Source of the DNA: Salinisphaera shabanensis E1L3A
Lineage (GTDB): Bacteria > Pseudomonadota > Gammaproteobacteria > Nevskiales > Salinisphaeraceae
Direction of reading: 5' to 3'
Length of the DNA stretch: 64,000 nt
Assembly: GCF_000215955.2 (NCBI RefSeq)
Contig: NZ_AFNV02000019.1
Location: forward strand, 1-64,000
A model generated the notes under the pieces. It searched no databases. It was not told the origin of the DNA and worked only from the letters and a program-made list of their open reading frames with translations. A program made the translations under genes and the position numbers. Of the stretch, positions 1 to 10,267 are shown in pieces; the stretch's first letter is position 1; each line of letters begins with the position of its first letter.

Positions 1-77
1 AATCCGGCGGGTTTTTCAGCAGCCCCCTAAAATCACGCCTCGCAAAACGCCGACGCCAATTCCCAACACGCGCACAC

Positions 78-113
78 AAAAAAGCCGGCTTCCAAACAAG
101 CGGAAACCGGCTT
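78..113 (-). terminator. Rho-independent terminator downstream of the GST gene
   Basis: Read on the minus strand, a 12-bp stem with one mismatch (AAGCCGG/CCGGCTT outer part plus TTCC/GGAA inner part, loop at 95-102) is followed by a run of six T. It lies about 105 bases after the stop of the minus-strand glutathione transferase gene and no other gene is visible between them. Bases 1-77 show no gene. Confidence 0.7.
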
Positions 114-217
114 CGATTTGAAACTTCACTTACCCTGCCCGCTCAAGCGAACAGAGGATGGCTTCTGTCTAAGAGTCTAGAGCAAGACGGATCAAACCGC
201 CCTGCCAACACGAGGTA

Positions 218-913
218 TCAACGCTTCTCGTACTGCTTGCTACCAAACATATTCTCAAGCGCATCCTTATCCTGACTCAGATCAGTGTGATGATCCGCGA
301 GAACCTGCAAACCCTTCTTCACGTTCTCTCGATCGCCAATCATTTCGAACCAGCGGCGTACGTTGGGGTAGTCGTCGATGTTCACGCCCTGGGTTTCGGC
401 GCTGCGCAGCCACGGCCAGGTGGCGATATCGGCAATGGAGTAGTCGTTGCCGGCAAGGAACTTGAAGTCGGCCAGGCGGCGATCCATGACCCCGTAGATA
501 CGGTTGGCCTCGCTCTCATAGCGCTTGACCGCGTACTCGATCTTCTCGGGCGCGTACTTGTTGAAGTGGTGCGCCTGGCCGAGCATGGGGCCGACGCTGG
601 CCATCTGGAACATGAGCCACTGCATGACGTCGTTACGCTTGACCGTATCCGTCGGCAGCAGCCGGCCGGTTTTCTCGGCCAGATAGATCAGCATAGCGCC
701 GGACTCGAACAGGGCGTACGGCTTACCGTTGGGGCCGTCCTGATCGACCATCGCCGGAATCTTGTTGTTCGGGCTGATCTTGAGAAATTCTTCGCCGAAC
801 TGGTCGCCCTTGCCGATGTTGATCGGGTGGGCAGTGTATTCGAGCCCCATTTCCTCGAGGGCGATATGAATCTTGTGACCGTTGGGGGTGGTCCAGGTAT
901 AGAGATCGATCAT
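218..913 (-). CDS. Glutathione S-transferase, YfcG/YghU-like disulfide-bond oxidoreductase
   Basis: A 231-residue cytosolic glutathione transferase of the Nu-like YfcG/YghU type. Members of this family reduce small disulfides with glutathione rather than conjugate it. The thioredoxin-fold N-domain spans about residues 1-88: TPNGHK at 9-14 sits where other classes carry the catalytic Tyr/Ser (Thr9 and Asn11 are the usual glutathione contacts), SPNNKIPA at 47-54 holds the cis-proline, and ESGAM is at 70-74. The rest is the all-helical C-domain. The start is preceded by GAAGGA at suitable spacing. It is divergent from the SDR gene at 1043. The physiological substrate cannot be read from the sequence. 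Confidence 0.9.
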   Translation of the reverse strand: MIDLYTWTTPNGHKIHIALEEMGLEYTAHPINIGKGDQFGEEFLKISPNNKIPAMVDQDGPNGKPYALFESGAMLIYLAEKTGRLLPTDTVKRNDVMQWLMFQMASVGPMLGQAHHFNKYAPEKIEYAVKRYESEANRIYGVMDRRLADFKFLAGNDYSIADIATWPWLRSAETQGVNIDDYPNVRRWFEMIGDRENVKKGLQVLADHHTDLSQDKDALENMFGSKQYEKR

Positions 914-1042
914 GAACGGTCCTTCGTCTTTCGACGTATGCTTGTATTCACTTTATAAACCCTGAAGTTGCAGGGCATAGGCCATTATTCAAGACGCGCG
1001 CCACCAATCGGTCGGGCCGCGCGTTACAGCAAGGAGCATCGC

Positions 1043-1690
1043 ATGAAGATACTTGTCGCAGGTTCACACGGGCAGATCGGCCAACGGCTGATCAAGGCGA
1101 TTGCCGAGAGTGAACATACCTCGGTGGCCATGATTCGCAGCGCCGGCCAAGCGCCGGAGATGACGGCCCTGGGCGCACACGAAACCGTCATTGCCGATCT
1201 GGAGGACGATTGCAGCGAGGCGCTGGCGAACGTCGACACCGTGGTCTTCACCGCCGGCTCCGGCGGCCATACGCCGCCCGAGAAAACCGAGGACGTGGAT
1301 CGCCACGGTGCGATTTCGTTGATCGACCAGGCCGTGGCCAACGGCGTACAGCGTTTCATCATGGTGTCGGCCATGAATGCCGACACACCCGAGAAAGGCC
1401 CCGAATCGATGCGGCACTATTTCGAGGCCAAGAAAGCCGCGGATGACCGTCTGCGGGCAGCCGGGCTGGATTACACGATCGTACGGCCGGGCAAGCTGAC
1501 CAACGACGCCGGCACCGGCAACATTGAGCTGGCCGAATCTCTGGGCCGTACCGGCGAGATTACCCGCGACGACGTAGCCACCCTGCTGCTCGCGTTGGTG
1601 GATGAACCGGCCTCCTATAACCGCACGCTTGAAGTGCTCGCGGGCGATACGCCGATTGCCGAGGCGATCGAATCCCTGCAAGGGCTATGA
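1043..1690 (+). CDS. NAD(P)-binding atypical short-chain dehydrogenase/reductase
   Basis: A 215-residue Rossmann-fold protein of the atypical (NmrA/SDR_a5-like) short-chain dehydrogenase type. The dinucleotide motif GSHGQIG is at residues 7-13 directly after the first strand (KILVAG), and VRPGKLT near residue 152 is the conserved end of strand 6. Related proteins are annotated as NAD(P)H-binding oxidoreductases or regulators of unknown substrate. The frame is open from 968, but the ATG at 1043 has AAGGAG at 1031-1036 and starts exactly at the first strand, so I place the start there. Its stop overlaps the start of the glycosylase gene (ATGA), so the two are co-translated. Confidence 0.85.
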   Translation: MKILVAGSHGQIGQRLIKAIAESEHTSVAMIRSAGQAPEMTALGAHETVIADLEDDCSEALANVDTVVFTAGSGGHTPPEKTEDVDRHGAISLIDQAVANGVQRFIMVSAMNADTPEKGPESMRHYFEAKKAADDRLRAAGLDYTIVRPGKLTNDAGTGNIELAESLGRTGEITRDDVATLLLALVDEPASYNRTLEVLAGDTPIAEAIESLQGL

Positions 1691-2337
1691 GCGAGGCGTC
1701 GAACGAACGCCCCACCCGGCTGATGTTCGATGCGGACACGGCCGTAGCGCATCTGCGCGCGGTCGATCCCACGCTCGGCGCATTGATGGACCGCTGCGAG
1801 CCGTTTGCCCCATCGACCACGGCCGCGCCGGATGTCTTTCATTCGCTGGTGCGGGCGATCGTCTACCAGCAGTTATCCGGCAAGGCGGCCGGGACCATCC
1901 ATCGCCGCCTGCTCGATGCGCTCGGCGGCGGCGATACGCCGGGAGCCCAGCGCATTGCAGACGCCGACGACGCCGCCCTGCGCGGCGCCGGCCTGTCGCA
2001 GAACAAGATGCTCAGCCTGCAGGCGCTCGCTGCGGCCCAGCTGGCCGGCGAACTGCCGGATGAGTCGCGCCTTGAAGATTACGACGACGCCGAGCTGATC
2101 GAACGTTATTCCGCCATCCGTGGCATCGGCCGCTGGACGGTGGAAATGCTGTTGCTGTTCCACCTCGGCCGGCCGGACGTGATGCCCATTCACGACCTGG
2201 GCGTACGCAAGGGCTACGCAATCACCTACGGGCGCGAAGAGCTGCCCAAGCCCAAACAGCTGGAGCGCGAGTGCGAAATCTGGCGGCCTTATCGGTCGGT
2301 GGGGAGTTGGTTCATGTGGCGAGCGCTTGAGTTGTAG
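1687..2337 (+). CDS. DNA-3-methyladenine glycosylase, AlkA-like (HhH-GPD family)
   Basis: A 216-residue helix-hairpin-helix DNA glycosylase that excises alkylated purines in base-excision repair. The hairpin is IRGIGRWTVE at 144-153 and the catalytic aspartate of the HhH-GPD signature is Asp170 in PIHDLGVRKG. YQQLSGKAA at 60-68 is the typical first conserved block. It lacks the N-terminal TBP-like domain of E. coli AlkA, so it belongs to the shorter yeast-MAG-like group. It overlaps the upstream SDR gene by 4 bases and probably shares its transcript. No Fe-S cysteine loop is present, which argues against an EndoIII/MutY identity. Confidence 0.9.
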   Translation: MSEASNERPTRLMFDADTAVAHLRAVDPTLGALMDRCEPFAPSTTAAPDVFHSLVRAIVYQQLSGKAAGTIHRRLLDALGGGDTPGAQRIADADDAALRGAGLSQNKMLSLQALAAAQLAGELPDESRLEDYDDAELIERYSAIRGIGRWTVEMLLLFHLGRPDVMPIHDLGVRKGYAITYGREELPKPKQLERECEIWRPYRSVGSWFMWRALEL

Positions 2338-2468
2338 GTTTGGGGTGATCGGGCTCTTGCGGGCCGGTGTCGAACAAAACCTTGAACTGCGAATTATTTA
2401 CGCCGCTCATTCGAAACCGGTGGGTTCGAGCAGCCGGCGTACGGCATTCACGAGTTTATCGGACCTTT

Positions 2469-2492
2469 GGTTTCGCACTGCTATGCGAAACC
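2469..2492. terminator. Hairpin between convergent genes, possible bidirectional terminator
   Basis: A perfect 9-bp inverted repeat (GGTTTCGCA/TGCGAAACC, 6-base loop) lies in the 223-bp gap between the convergent glycosylase and eda genes. There is no long T-run on either side, so terminator function is only inferred from position and symmetry. Confidence 0.35.
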
Positions 2493-2560
2493 CCACGCCC
2501 AAATTTACCTGCCCAGCTGATCCAGAACTCTAGAGATGTCGGTCATCGTCCCCTCAAAGC

Positions 2561-3192
2561 TCAAGAGTCCGACAATGCCACCGCCCGCTCGGCAGCCAAA
2601 CGAACAGCTTCCCAATCGCCGCCAGCCACGGCGTCAGCAGACACCAGCCAACTACCCCCCACACAGGGCACACAATCCAGTGCCAGATAATCCCTTGCGG
2701 TGTCTTCCTTGATACCGCCCGTCGGACAAAACACGAGATCGGGAAATACGCTGGCGAACGCCTTGATCGCAGCGGGCCCGCCGACGACCGAAGCCGGGAA
2801 CAGTTTGGTGGCGGTCACGCCCTGGCGTTTGAGATGGGCAATCTCGCTGACCGTCTGTGCACCGGGCAGATAGGCGATATCGCGGGCCTGCGCAACCGCG
2901 TTCACGTCGTCGGCGATGCCGGGCGAAACCATGAACTCGGCCCCCGCATCGATCGCCTGTTCGGCCTGGGCCTCGGTCCATACCGTGCCGGCGCCGACAC
3001 AAATATCGTCGACCTGTTGGGCAATCGCTTCAATCGCGGCAAGGCCGGCTTCGGTGCGCAGCGTGACCTCGATCACGCGGATACCGCCGGCCACCAGCGC
3101 ACGAGCAATTTCGACCGCCGATGCGGCATCGGACACCACCACGACCGGAATCACCGGCGCGATCGCCATGACCTGCCGGGTCTGAGCGTATT

Positions 3193-3196
<4 letters not shown>
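2561..3196 (-). CDS. eda: 2-dehydro-3-deoxy-6-phosphogluconate (KDPG) aldolase
   Basis: A class I aldolase of 211 residues that cleaves KDPG to pyruvate and glyceraldehyde-3-phosphate, the last step of the Entner-Doudoroff pathway. The Schiff-base lysine is Lys131 in TKLFPAS and the general base is Glu43 in VIEVTLRT; the phosphate-binding GGIK motif is at 160-163. Length is normal for the family (E. coli Eda 213). Its ATG overlaps the edd stop by 4 bases, so translation is coupled to edd, and it is the last gene of the zwf-pgl-edd-eda operon. Confidence 0.97.
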
Positions 3197-5070
<1,874 letters not shown>

Positions 5071-5103
5071 GGCTTGTCGCTCCAGCGGGCACGCGGCCCG
5101 CGT

Positions 5104-5793
5104 CTAGTCGGACCAGTACACGTCAACGGGCACGTGGCTTTGATGGATGACGCCCCGTACGGGATATTCGATAGCCGGCCCGGGCTCGCCTGCCATGTTG
5201 TAGACACGGCGCTTGGCATCGCCAAAGAACAGCAGATGGAGTGCGCGCGTGGCCAGCAGCCGGTTCAGACTCAGACTGATACGCGCCGGGCCGTCGCCCT
5301 CGCGTTCCGGCACCACGCATTCGGCGTTGCTGGTCATACAGGCTTCGATATTCGCGGCGTCCGGAAACAGGGAGGCGGTATGGCCGTCTTCACCCATGCC
5401 AAGCACCACGGCATCGAACAGACGCGGCAGTTGCGCCAGCTCGGCGTCGAGTTCGGCCTGCGCATCGATCGGGGTCGGCTTGTCGCGATACAGACCAAAC
5501 AACCGGGCCGCGTTGCCCGGACCATAAAGCAGATGTTCGCGCAGCGCGGCTTCGTTGCTTTCAGGCTGATCGGGCGCGACCCAGCGTTCGTCGCTGGGCA
5601 GCACGGTGACCCGCGACCAATCCAGCTCGATCAGCGCCAGCCGTTCGAACAGACCGATCGGCGACGAGCCGCCGCTGAGTACCAGCGTGGCACGCCCGTT
5701 CTCGGCGATGCCCGCCCGTAGCTGCTCGGCCAATGTGGCCGCAAGCGCGTCGGCGCAGGCGTCGCGGTCCTTGAATTCGTGCAATGTCGGCAT
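5104..5793 (-). CDS. pgl: 6-phosphogluconolactonase
   Basis: A 229-residue SOL/DevB-type lactonase that hydrolyses 6-phosphogluconolactone, linking Zwf to Edd. LVLSGGSSP near residue 45 is the phosphate-binding loop and LGMGEDGHTASLFP near 140 is the family signature with the active-site His. The frame remains open upstream to 5931, but that part lies inside zwf; the ATG at 5793, two bases beyond the zwf stop, fits the family start. It is the second gene of the ED operon and is probably translated by re-initiation after zwf. Confidence 0.95.
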   Translation of the reverse strand: MPTLHEFKDRDACADALAATLAEQLRAGIAENGRATLVLSGGSSPIGLFERLALIELDWSRVTVLPSDERWVAPDQPESNEAALREHLLYGPGNAARLFGLYRDKPTPIDAQAELDAELAQLPRLFDAVVLGMGEDGHTASLFPDAANIEACMTSNAECVVPEREGDGPARISLSLNRLLATRALHLLFFGDAKRRVYNMAGEPGPAIEYPVRGVIHQSHVPVDVYWSD

Positions 5794-5795
5794 GG

Positions 5796-7277
5796 CTATT
5801 CCGGTTGGGCCCAACGGCGGTCGTCGCGATCGAGCAGCACGAATGAATCGGTCGGCCCCCAGCTGCCGGCCATGTATTCGTGGGTGCGCACGCCGCGCGT
5901 ATGCCAGCTGTCGATAATACGGTCGATCCACGACCAGGCGGTTTCGATTTCGTCGCGGCGCATGAACAGCGCCGGGTTGCCGCGCAACACTTCCATGAGC
6001 AGGCGCTCGTAGGCGTCGGGATAGGTCACCGAAAACGCATCCGGAAAATTCAGGTTCAGCGGCAACGAGCGCATCCGGAAACCGCCCGGCCCCGGTTCCT
6101 TGGTCATCAGCGTGAGCTGGACGCCTTCTTCCGGTTGCAGGCTGAGCACGAGCCGGTTGGGCGTGAGCGGCTGGTCACCAAAAATGGAATGCGGCACCGG
6201 TTTGAACTGGAACACGATCTCGGAGAGCTTGCGTGCCATGCGCTTGCCGGTCCGCAGATAAAACGGCGTGCCGTTCCAGCGCCAGTTGTCGATTTCTGCC
6301 TTGATGGCAACGAAGGTTTCGGTGTCCTGCTCGGCGGTATTGATTTCGGGGTCGTCACCCTCTTCTCGATAGCCCGGCACGGGCTCGCCATCCACGATGC
6401 CCGCGGTATAGCGCCCGCGTACGGTCACGCGATCCACGACATCGAGGGTGATCGGCTTGAGCGCCCGCAGCACCTTGATCTTTTCGTTGCGGATATCGTC
6501 GTGGTGCATGCTCGCCGGCGGCTCCATCGCCACCATGCACAACAGCTGCAACATATGGTTCTGCACCATGTCGCGCAGCGCGCCGGTGCGGTTGTAGAAA
6601 TCGAAGCGTTGGCCCACGCCCAGATTCTCGGCCACCGTGATCTGTACGTGATCGACTGCCCCGCGCGCCCAGAGCGGCTCGAAAAGGGAATTGCCGAAGC
6701 GCAGGGCCAGCACGTTCTGAACGGTTTCCTTGCCCAGATAATGATCGATGCGATAGATCTGCGATTCCGCGAATACGGCACCCACGGCGTCGTTGATATC
6801 GCGGGCCGAGTCGAAATCGTGGCCGACCGGTTTTTCCAGCACGATACGCGAGCGGGCGTCGGTCAGACTGGCATCCTGGAGCTGTTGGGCGACGGTGCCG
6901 AACAGCGACGGTGCCGTGGCCAGATAGAACACGCGGGCACGTTTCTTGTCTTCATCCAGCGCGGCGCCAAGATCGCCCCAGCCGGTATCGGCCTGCATAT
7001 CCAGACCGACATGATGCAGCCGGGCCGCGAACCGCTGCCACACCTCGTCCTTGAGTTCCCTGGCGGACAGCTGTGATTCCAGCGTTTCGCGTACCCAGTT
7101 GCGATAGGCCTCGCTATCGATATCGCCGCGCGATACCGCGACGATCCGGCTGTCGTCGCTGAACTGGCCGTCGCCGTCGCGATGAAACAGCGCCGGTAAT
7201 AGTTTGCGCTGCGCCAGATCACCGGTGCCGCCAAAGATTACGAGGTCGAAGGGATCGACCGGGACGAATTCAGCCAT
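5796..7277 (-). CDS. zwf: Glucose-6-phosphate 1-dehydrogenase
   Basis: A 493-residue enzyme that oxidises glucose-6-phosphate to the lactone with NADP or NAD. The nucleotide-binding motif GGTGDLAQRK is at 16-25, EKPVGHD at 148-154 and the active-site signature DHYLGKE at 178-184. It is the first gene of the zwf-pgl-edd-eda operon, so its promoter controls the pathway. A perfect inverted repeat 52 bases upstream of the start (7329-7351) is a candidate operator. No HexR-like TGTAATTAAATTACA palindrome is visible. Confidence 0.97.
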   Translation of the reverse strand: MAEFVPVDPFDLVIFGGTGDLAQRKLLPALFHRDGDGQFSDDSRIVAVSRGDIDSEAYRNWVRETLESQLSARELKDEVWQRFAARLHHVGLDMQADTGWGDLGAALDEDKKRARVFYLATAPSLFGTVAQQLQDASLTDARSRIVLEKPVGHDFDSARDINDAVGAVFAESQIYRIDHYLGKETVQNVLALRFGNSLFEPLWARGAVDHVQITVAENLGVGQRFDFYNRTGALRDMVQNHMLQLLCMVAMEPPASMHHDDIRNEKIKVLRALKPITLDVVDRVTVRGRYTAGIVDGEPVPGYREEGDDPEINTAEQDTETFVAIKAEIDNWRWNGTPFYLRTGKRMARKLSEIVFQFKPVPHSIFGDQPLTPNRLVLSLQPEEGVQLTLMTKEPGPGGFRMRSLPLNLNFPDAFSVTYPDAYERLLMEVLRGNPALFMRRDEIETAWSWIDRIIDSWHTRGVRTHEYMAGSWGPTDSFVLLDRDDRRWAQPE

Positions 7278-7328
7278 CGAAGCACACCGCCTGCCATGAG
7301 CACTGGGTCATCATGACATTTAACGTAT

Positions 7329-7351
7329 GCAACGATTGATCCAATCGTTGC
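7329..7351. promoter_or_regulatory. Perfect 10-3-10 inverted repeat upstream of zwf, candidate operator
   Basis: Arms GCAACGATTG (7329-7338) and CAATCGTTGC (7342-7351) are exact reverse complements around a 3-base centre. The repeat lies 52 bases before the zwf ATG and is not followed by a T-run, so an operator is more likely than a terminator. On the minus strand TTAAATG lies just downstream, so a bound protein would cover a probable promoter. The regulator is not encoded nearby and is unknown. Confidence 0.55.
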
Positions 7352-7400
7352 GCGTTCGTTGTTTGCGCCCGGTCCGTGGCTGCGCGAGCGCGTGGCGGCA

Positions 7401-7430
7401 AGTTTTAAAGCGCGGGCCAGGCGGCCCGCG
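7401..7430 (-). terminator. Probable terminator of the quinone oxidoreductase gene
   Basis: CGCGGGCC (7411-7418) and GGCCCGCG (7423-7430) form an 8-bp GC stem with a 4-base loop; on the minus strand it is followed by CTTTAAAACTT, an interrupted T-tract. It lies about 50 bases after the stop of the gene at 7481-8482. Confidence 0.5.
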
Positions 7431-7480
7431 CCAGTCGTCGGCGGCGAGGCCGGACAGCCCAGCCGCTCGCAGTGGTGCGT

Positions 7481-8482
7481 CTAGCCGCGTACAAGCACCA
7501 GCTTGCCGGCATGGTCGCCGGATTCCATCAGCCGATGCGCCTCCACCGCTTCTTCGAAGGCAAAGGCGCGATCAACAATCGGCTTGAGCTTGCCGGCTTC
7601 GAACAGCGGCAGCAGGCGGTCGTCGAACATCTGGGCGAGCATGATCTTGCGCTCCAGCGGCAGGCTGCGCATGGTCATGGCCACGAGGCTCAGGCGACGC
7701 ATGAGCAGCTTGCCCATGTCGATCTCGCTCTTGCGCCCACCGATCAGCCCGATCTGGACCTGACGGCCTTCCGGACGCAGGGCATCGAAGTTGTCGGCCA
7801 GCGCCGGGCCACCCACGAAATCCAGCACGACGTGTGCGCCGCCGGTCTGTTCCTGTACGGCCTTGGCCACGCCGTCGTCGCCGTCTTCCAGGCCAAGGTC
7901 ATAGGCCTTGTCGAACCCGATCGATTTGAAGCGCTGCTCCATTTCGTCGAGGCGCGCCTGCTTGCGGCTGGTGGCGATACCGCGTGCGCCCATGGCCTGA
8001 ATGAGCTGCAGGCCGGCCTGGCCCACGCCCGAGGTCGCACCGCGTACCAGCGCCCACTGACCCGGCGCCAGTTCGCCCACGAGGAAAAGCCCGCGGTAAG
8101 CGGTAAGAAACGCTTCCGGCATGGCCGCGGCCTGCTCGAAGTCGTAGTGCGGCGGAATCGTAAGCGCTTCGCGTTCGTGCACCACCAGCTGCTCGGCATA
8201 GGAGCCGCCGCCGATCAGGCCCATCACGCGTTCGCCCACCTTGCGCGTGGTCACGCGATCGCCTACCGCGGCAACCTCACCGGCATATTCCAGACCGGGA
8301 CGACGCACATCGAAACCGTTTGGCGGCGGGTAGCCGCCCTTGCGCTGCAATACGTCGGCCTGATTGATGCCGACCGCGCGCACGTCGACCAGAATCTCGT
8401 CCGGCCCCGGCTCGGGGGCGTCTATCGTCTTGAGTTCGAGCGCTTCCGGCGCGCCGGGTTCTTCTACCAGCCATGCCCGCAT
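7481..8482 (-). CDS. NADPH:quinone oxidoreductase, zinc-independent MDR family
   Basis: A 333-residue medium-chain dehydrogenase/reductase of the quinone oxidoreductase (QOR/TP53I3-like) branch, which reduces quinones or activated alkenes with NADPH. The GroES-like domain fills residues 1-115 and lacks the zinc ligands of alcohol dehydrogenases; GVNQAD-type sequence GINQADVLQRKGGYPP at 38-53 is diagnostic. The cofactor motif GATSGVGQAG is at 148-157. The gene stands alone between a terminator-like hairpin and a 220-bp upstream gap with an AT-rich stretch (about 8520-8550) that probably holds its promoter. Confidence 0.9.
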   Translation of the reverse strand: MRAWLVEEPGAPEALELKTIDAPEPGPDEILVDVRAVGINQADVLQRKGGYPPPNGFDVRRPGLEYAGEVAAVGDRVTTRKVGERVMGLIGGGSYAEQLVVHEREALTIPPHYDFEQAAAMPEAFLTAYRGLFLVGELAPGQWALVRGATSGVGQAGLQLIQAMGARGIATSRKQARLDEMEQRFKSIGFDKAYDLGLEDGDDGVAKAVQEQTGGAHVVLDFVGGPALADNFDALRPEGRQVQIGLIGGRKSEIDMGKLLMRRLSLVAMTMRSLPLERKIMLAQMFDDRLLPLFEAGKLKPIVDRAFAFEEAVEAHRLMESGDHAGKLVLVRG

Positions 8483-8705
8483 GGGGATCTCCTGAAATCG
8501 GGTTTTCTCAACCCGGCACAGGATATAGATAATCTTATTGGGTTAATAATGCGCGTATGCGAGCGCTTGTTCGCCGACGCCAAAGCTTGCGAAGCGATGG
8601 GCGCGCTCGATGGCGCATGGCCTTGAACACAGTGGATCATTCGCTGTTTGCACGTGCGATTAACGGAGCGTAGGCCGCACCGCCCTGCACGTCGTCAACG
8701 GCAAG

Positions 8706-9029
8706 TCAGGCATGCGACAGATTCAAACCGACCACGCCGATCAGCACCAGCGCAATACAGCCGGTGCGCCACCAGGTCATCGGTTCGTGAAATAGCGCCA
8801 CGCCAATGAGCGTGATCAGCACGATGCCCAACCCGGCCCATACCGCATATGCCACACTGATTTCGAGGTGGCGTAGCGCAAGCGTCAGGCAAGCGAACGA
8901 GGCCGCATAGAACACCGCGATGCCCAGCGATGGCCACAAGCGCGTGAACCCCTCGGAGAACTTCATGCATGTGGTGCCGATCACCTCGAACACGATCGCG
9001 AATGCCAGCAGTACCGGTCCTTGGCTCAT
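8706..9029 (-). CDS. Small multidrug resistance (SMR) efflux protein, EmrE-like
   Basis: A four-helix inner-membrane proton/drug antiporter of 107 residues. Glu15 in FEVIGTT matches the essential membrane glutamate (EmrE Glu14), and MKFSEGFTRLWPS at 22-34 is almost the EmrE sequence, so a Qac/EmrE drug exporter is favoured over a guanidinium exporter. The frame extends to 9161, but the first 44 residues are not hydrophobic and not family-like; the ATG at 9029 gives the correct length. It is divergent from the lipoprotein gene at 9272. A 223-bp gap separates it from the downstream gene. Confidence 0.9.
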   Translation of the reverse strand: MSQGPVLLAFAIVFEVIGTTCMKFSEGFTRLWPSLGIAVFYAASFACLTLALRHLEISVAYAVWAGLGIVLITLIGVALFHEPMTWWRTGCIALVLIGVVGLNLSHA

Positions 9030-9271
9030 ATCGAATCGCACTTTGCTAGAGAAAAGAAGAACATAAAGTGTGGCTTGCCGGAGACCGAATCGTAGCCACG
9101 GCTTCAGCGGGTATTCGTGCCAATCGCGCCGCACAATCCGCAACCACGATATGCCGACCACCGTCGCTCACTACGGCGATGACGACCCGCGCCCCTGTTT
9201 TGGTTACACTCAAGCGTGACAATTTCAGCGATACCGGTCTGTACGGCACAGGCCATAGCGGAGAACGACTT

Positions 9272-9727
9272 ATGACCAAGATCCTGAGTTTTGCTAGCGC
9301 CCTGGCACTTACCGTCGCCATGAGCGGCTGCGCGAACTGGAGTTCCGGCGATACCGGCACCGTGCTCGGCGGCATCGCTGGCGGTGCGGCCGGTTCGCAG
9401 ATCGGCAGCGGCAGCGGCACCACCATCGCAACCGTCGTGGGCACACTAGCAGGCGCCGCACTCGGCCGCCGTATCGGCAATAACTTCGGCCAGCGCGACC
9501 GCCAGCAGTTCGGCAGCGCGCTGGAGACCAATCAGACCGGCAATACGTCGAGCTGGAGCAATCCAGACACGAACTCGAATTATTCCGTCACGCCGACGCG
9601 CACCTACAATAGCGGCAGCCAGCCGTGTCGCGAGTTCACGATGAACGCTAACGTCGAGGGCAAGCCGGAGAAGGTCAACGGTACCGCCTGTCGTCAAAGC
9701 GACGGCAGCTGGAAAGTCCAGTCCTGA
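9272..9727 (+). CDS. Glycine-zipper lipoprotein (17 kDa surface antigen/SlyB-like)
   Basis: A 151-residue lipoprotein. A hydrophobic signal ends in lipobox AMSGC with Cys20 as the acylation site. Residues 30-75 are a glycine-zipper region (GGIAGGAAGSQIGSGSG and GTLAGAALGRRIG), the two-helix motif of SlyB/17-kDa-antigen-type envelope proteins. The C-terminal part carries two cysteines (in QPCREF and GTACRQ) and resembles the surface-antigen tail. Role in envelope integrity is inferred from the family. The ATG at 9272 has GGAGA upstream and starts the signal peptide; the longer frame from 9068 does not. A strong terminator follows. Confidence 0.85.
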   Translation: MTKILSFASALALTVAMSGCANWSSGDTGTVLGGIAGGAAGSQIGSGSGTTIATVVGTLAGAALGRRIGNNFGQRDRQQFGSALETNQTGNTSSWSNPDTNSNYSVTPTRTYNSGSQPCREFTMNANVEGKPEKVNGTACRQSDGSWKVQS

Positions 9728-9746
9728 ACCCAGCCGTAATCGTATC

Positions 9747-9777
9747 GAAGCCGGGCATCGCCCGGCTTCTTTTTTTT
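9747..9777 (+). terminator. Strong Rho-independent terminator after the lipoprotein gene
   Basis: A perfect 10-bp stem (GAAGCCGGGC/GCCCGGCTTC, loop ATC) is followed by eight T, 20 bases after the stop of the plus-strand lipoprotein gene. Confidence 0.95.
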
Positions 9778-9811
9778 GAAACCCCACCCTTGAATCGAGA
9801 GCTGCCCGCCG

Positions 9812-10261
9812 ATGTCGAAAGAGCGCCCGAATCGCAGTGATTACCCCTGGTTCTGCGACATGCCGACCCGCTGGATGGATAACGACGTTTACGGCCACGT
9901 AAACAACGTGACCTATTACTCGTATTTCGACACCGCGGCCAATCGCTATCTGATTGAAGTGGGCGGCCTGGATATTCACAACGCGCCGGTCGTGGGTTTC
10001 GTGGTCGAATCGCGCTGCCAGTACCACGCGCCGGTCGCTTTTCCCGAAAAGCTGGAGGCCGGGCTGATGGTCAAGCATCTGGGCAACCGTTCGACAACCT
10101 ACGGTATCGGTATTTTCCAGGTCGGCGCCGATACACCGAGCGCTCATGGCGATTTCGTGCACGTATTCGTCAATCGCGAAACCAATCGCGCCGAGACGAT
10201 TCCCAGCGCACTACGTGAAGCACTGGCGGCGATCCATGTGGCCGACGAGAACGTGGAGTAA
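9812..10261 (+). CDS. Acyl-CoA thioesterase, 4HBT hotdog family
   Basis: A single-domain hotdog thioesterase of 149 residues that hydrolyses acyl-CoA thioesters. The signature RWMDNDVYGHVNN at 20-32 holds the catalytic aspartate (Asp23 or Asp25) and the GHVNN turn of the 4-hydroxybenzoyl-CoA thioesterase/FatA-like group. The substrate cannot be read. It is followed after 6 bases by a CocE/NonD-type hydrolase and the two are probably co-transcribed from a promoter just downstream of the 9747 terminator. Confidence 0.88.
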   Translation: MSKERPNRSDYPWFCDMPTRWMDNDVYGHVNNVTYYSYFDTAANRYLIEVGGLDIHNAPVVGFVVESRCQYHAPVAFPEKLEAGLMVKHLGNRSTTYGIGIFQVGADTPSAHGDFVHVFVNRETNRAETIPSALREALAAIHVADENVE

Positions 10262-10267
10262 CCCGCC

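Noticed and set aside
5880-7076. 398-codon plus-strand frame
   Set aside because: Antisense to zwf; composition typical of shadow frames.
7278-7480. HexR-type operator upstream of zwf
   Set aside because: The known TGTAATTAAATTACA-like palindrome is absent; only the unrelated GCAACGATTG repeat is present.
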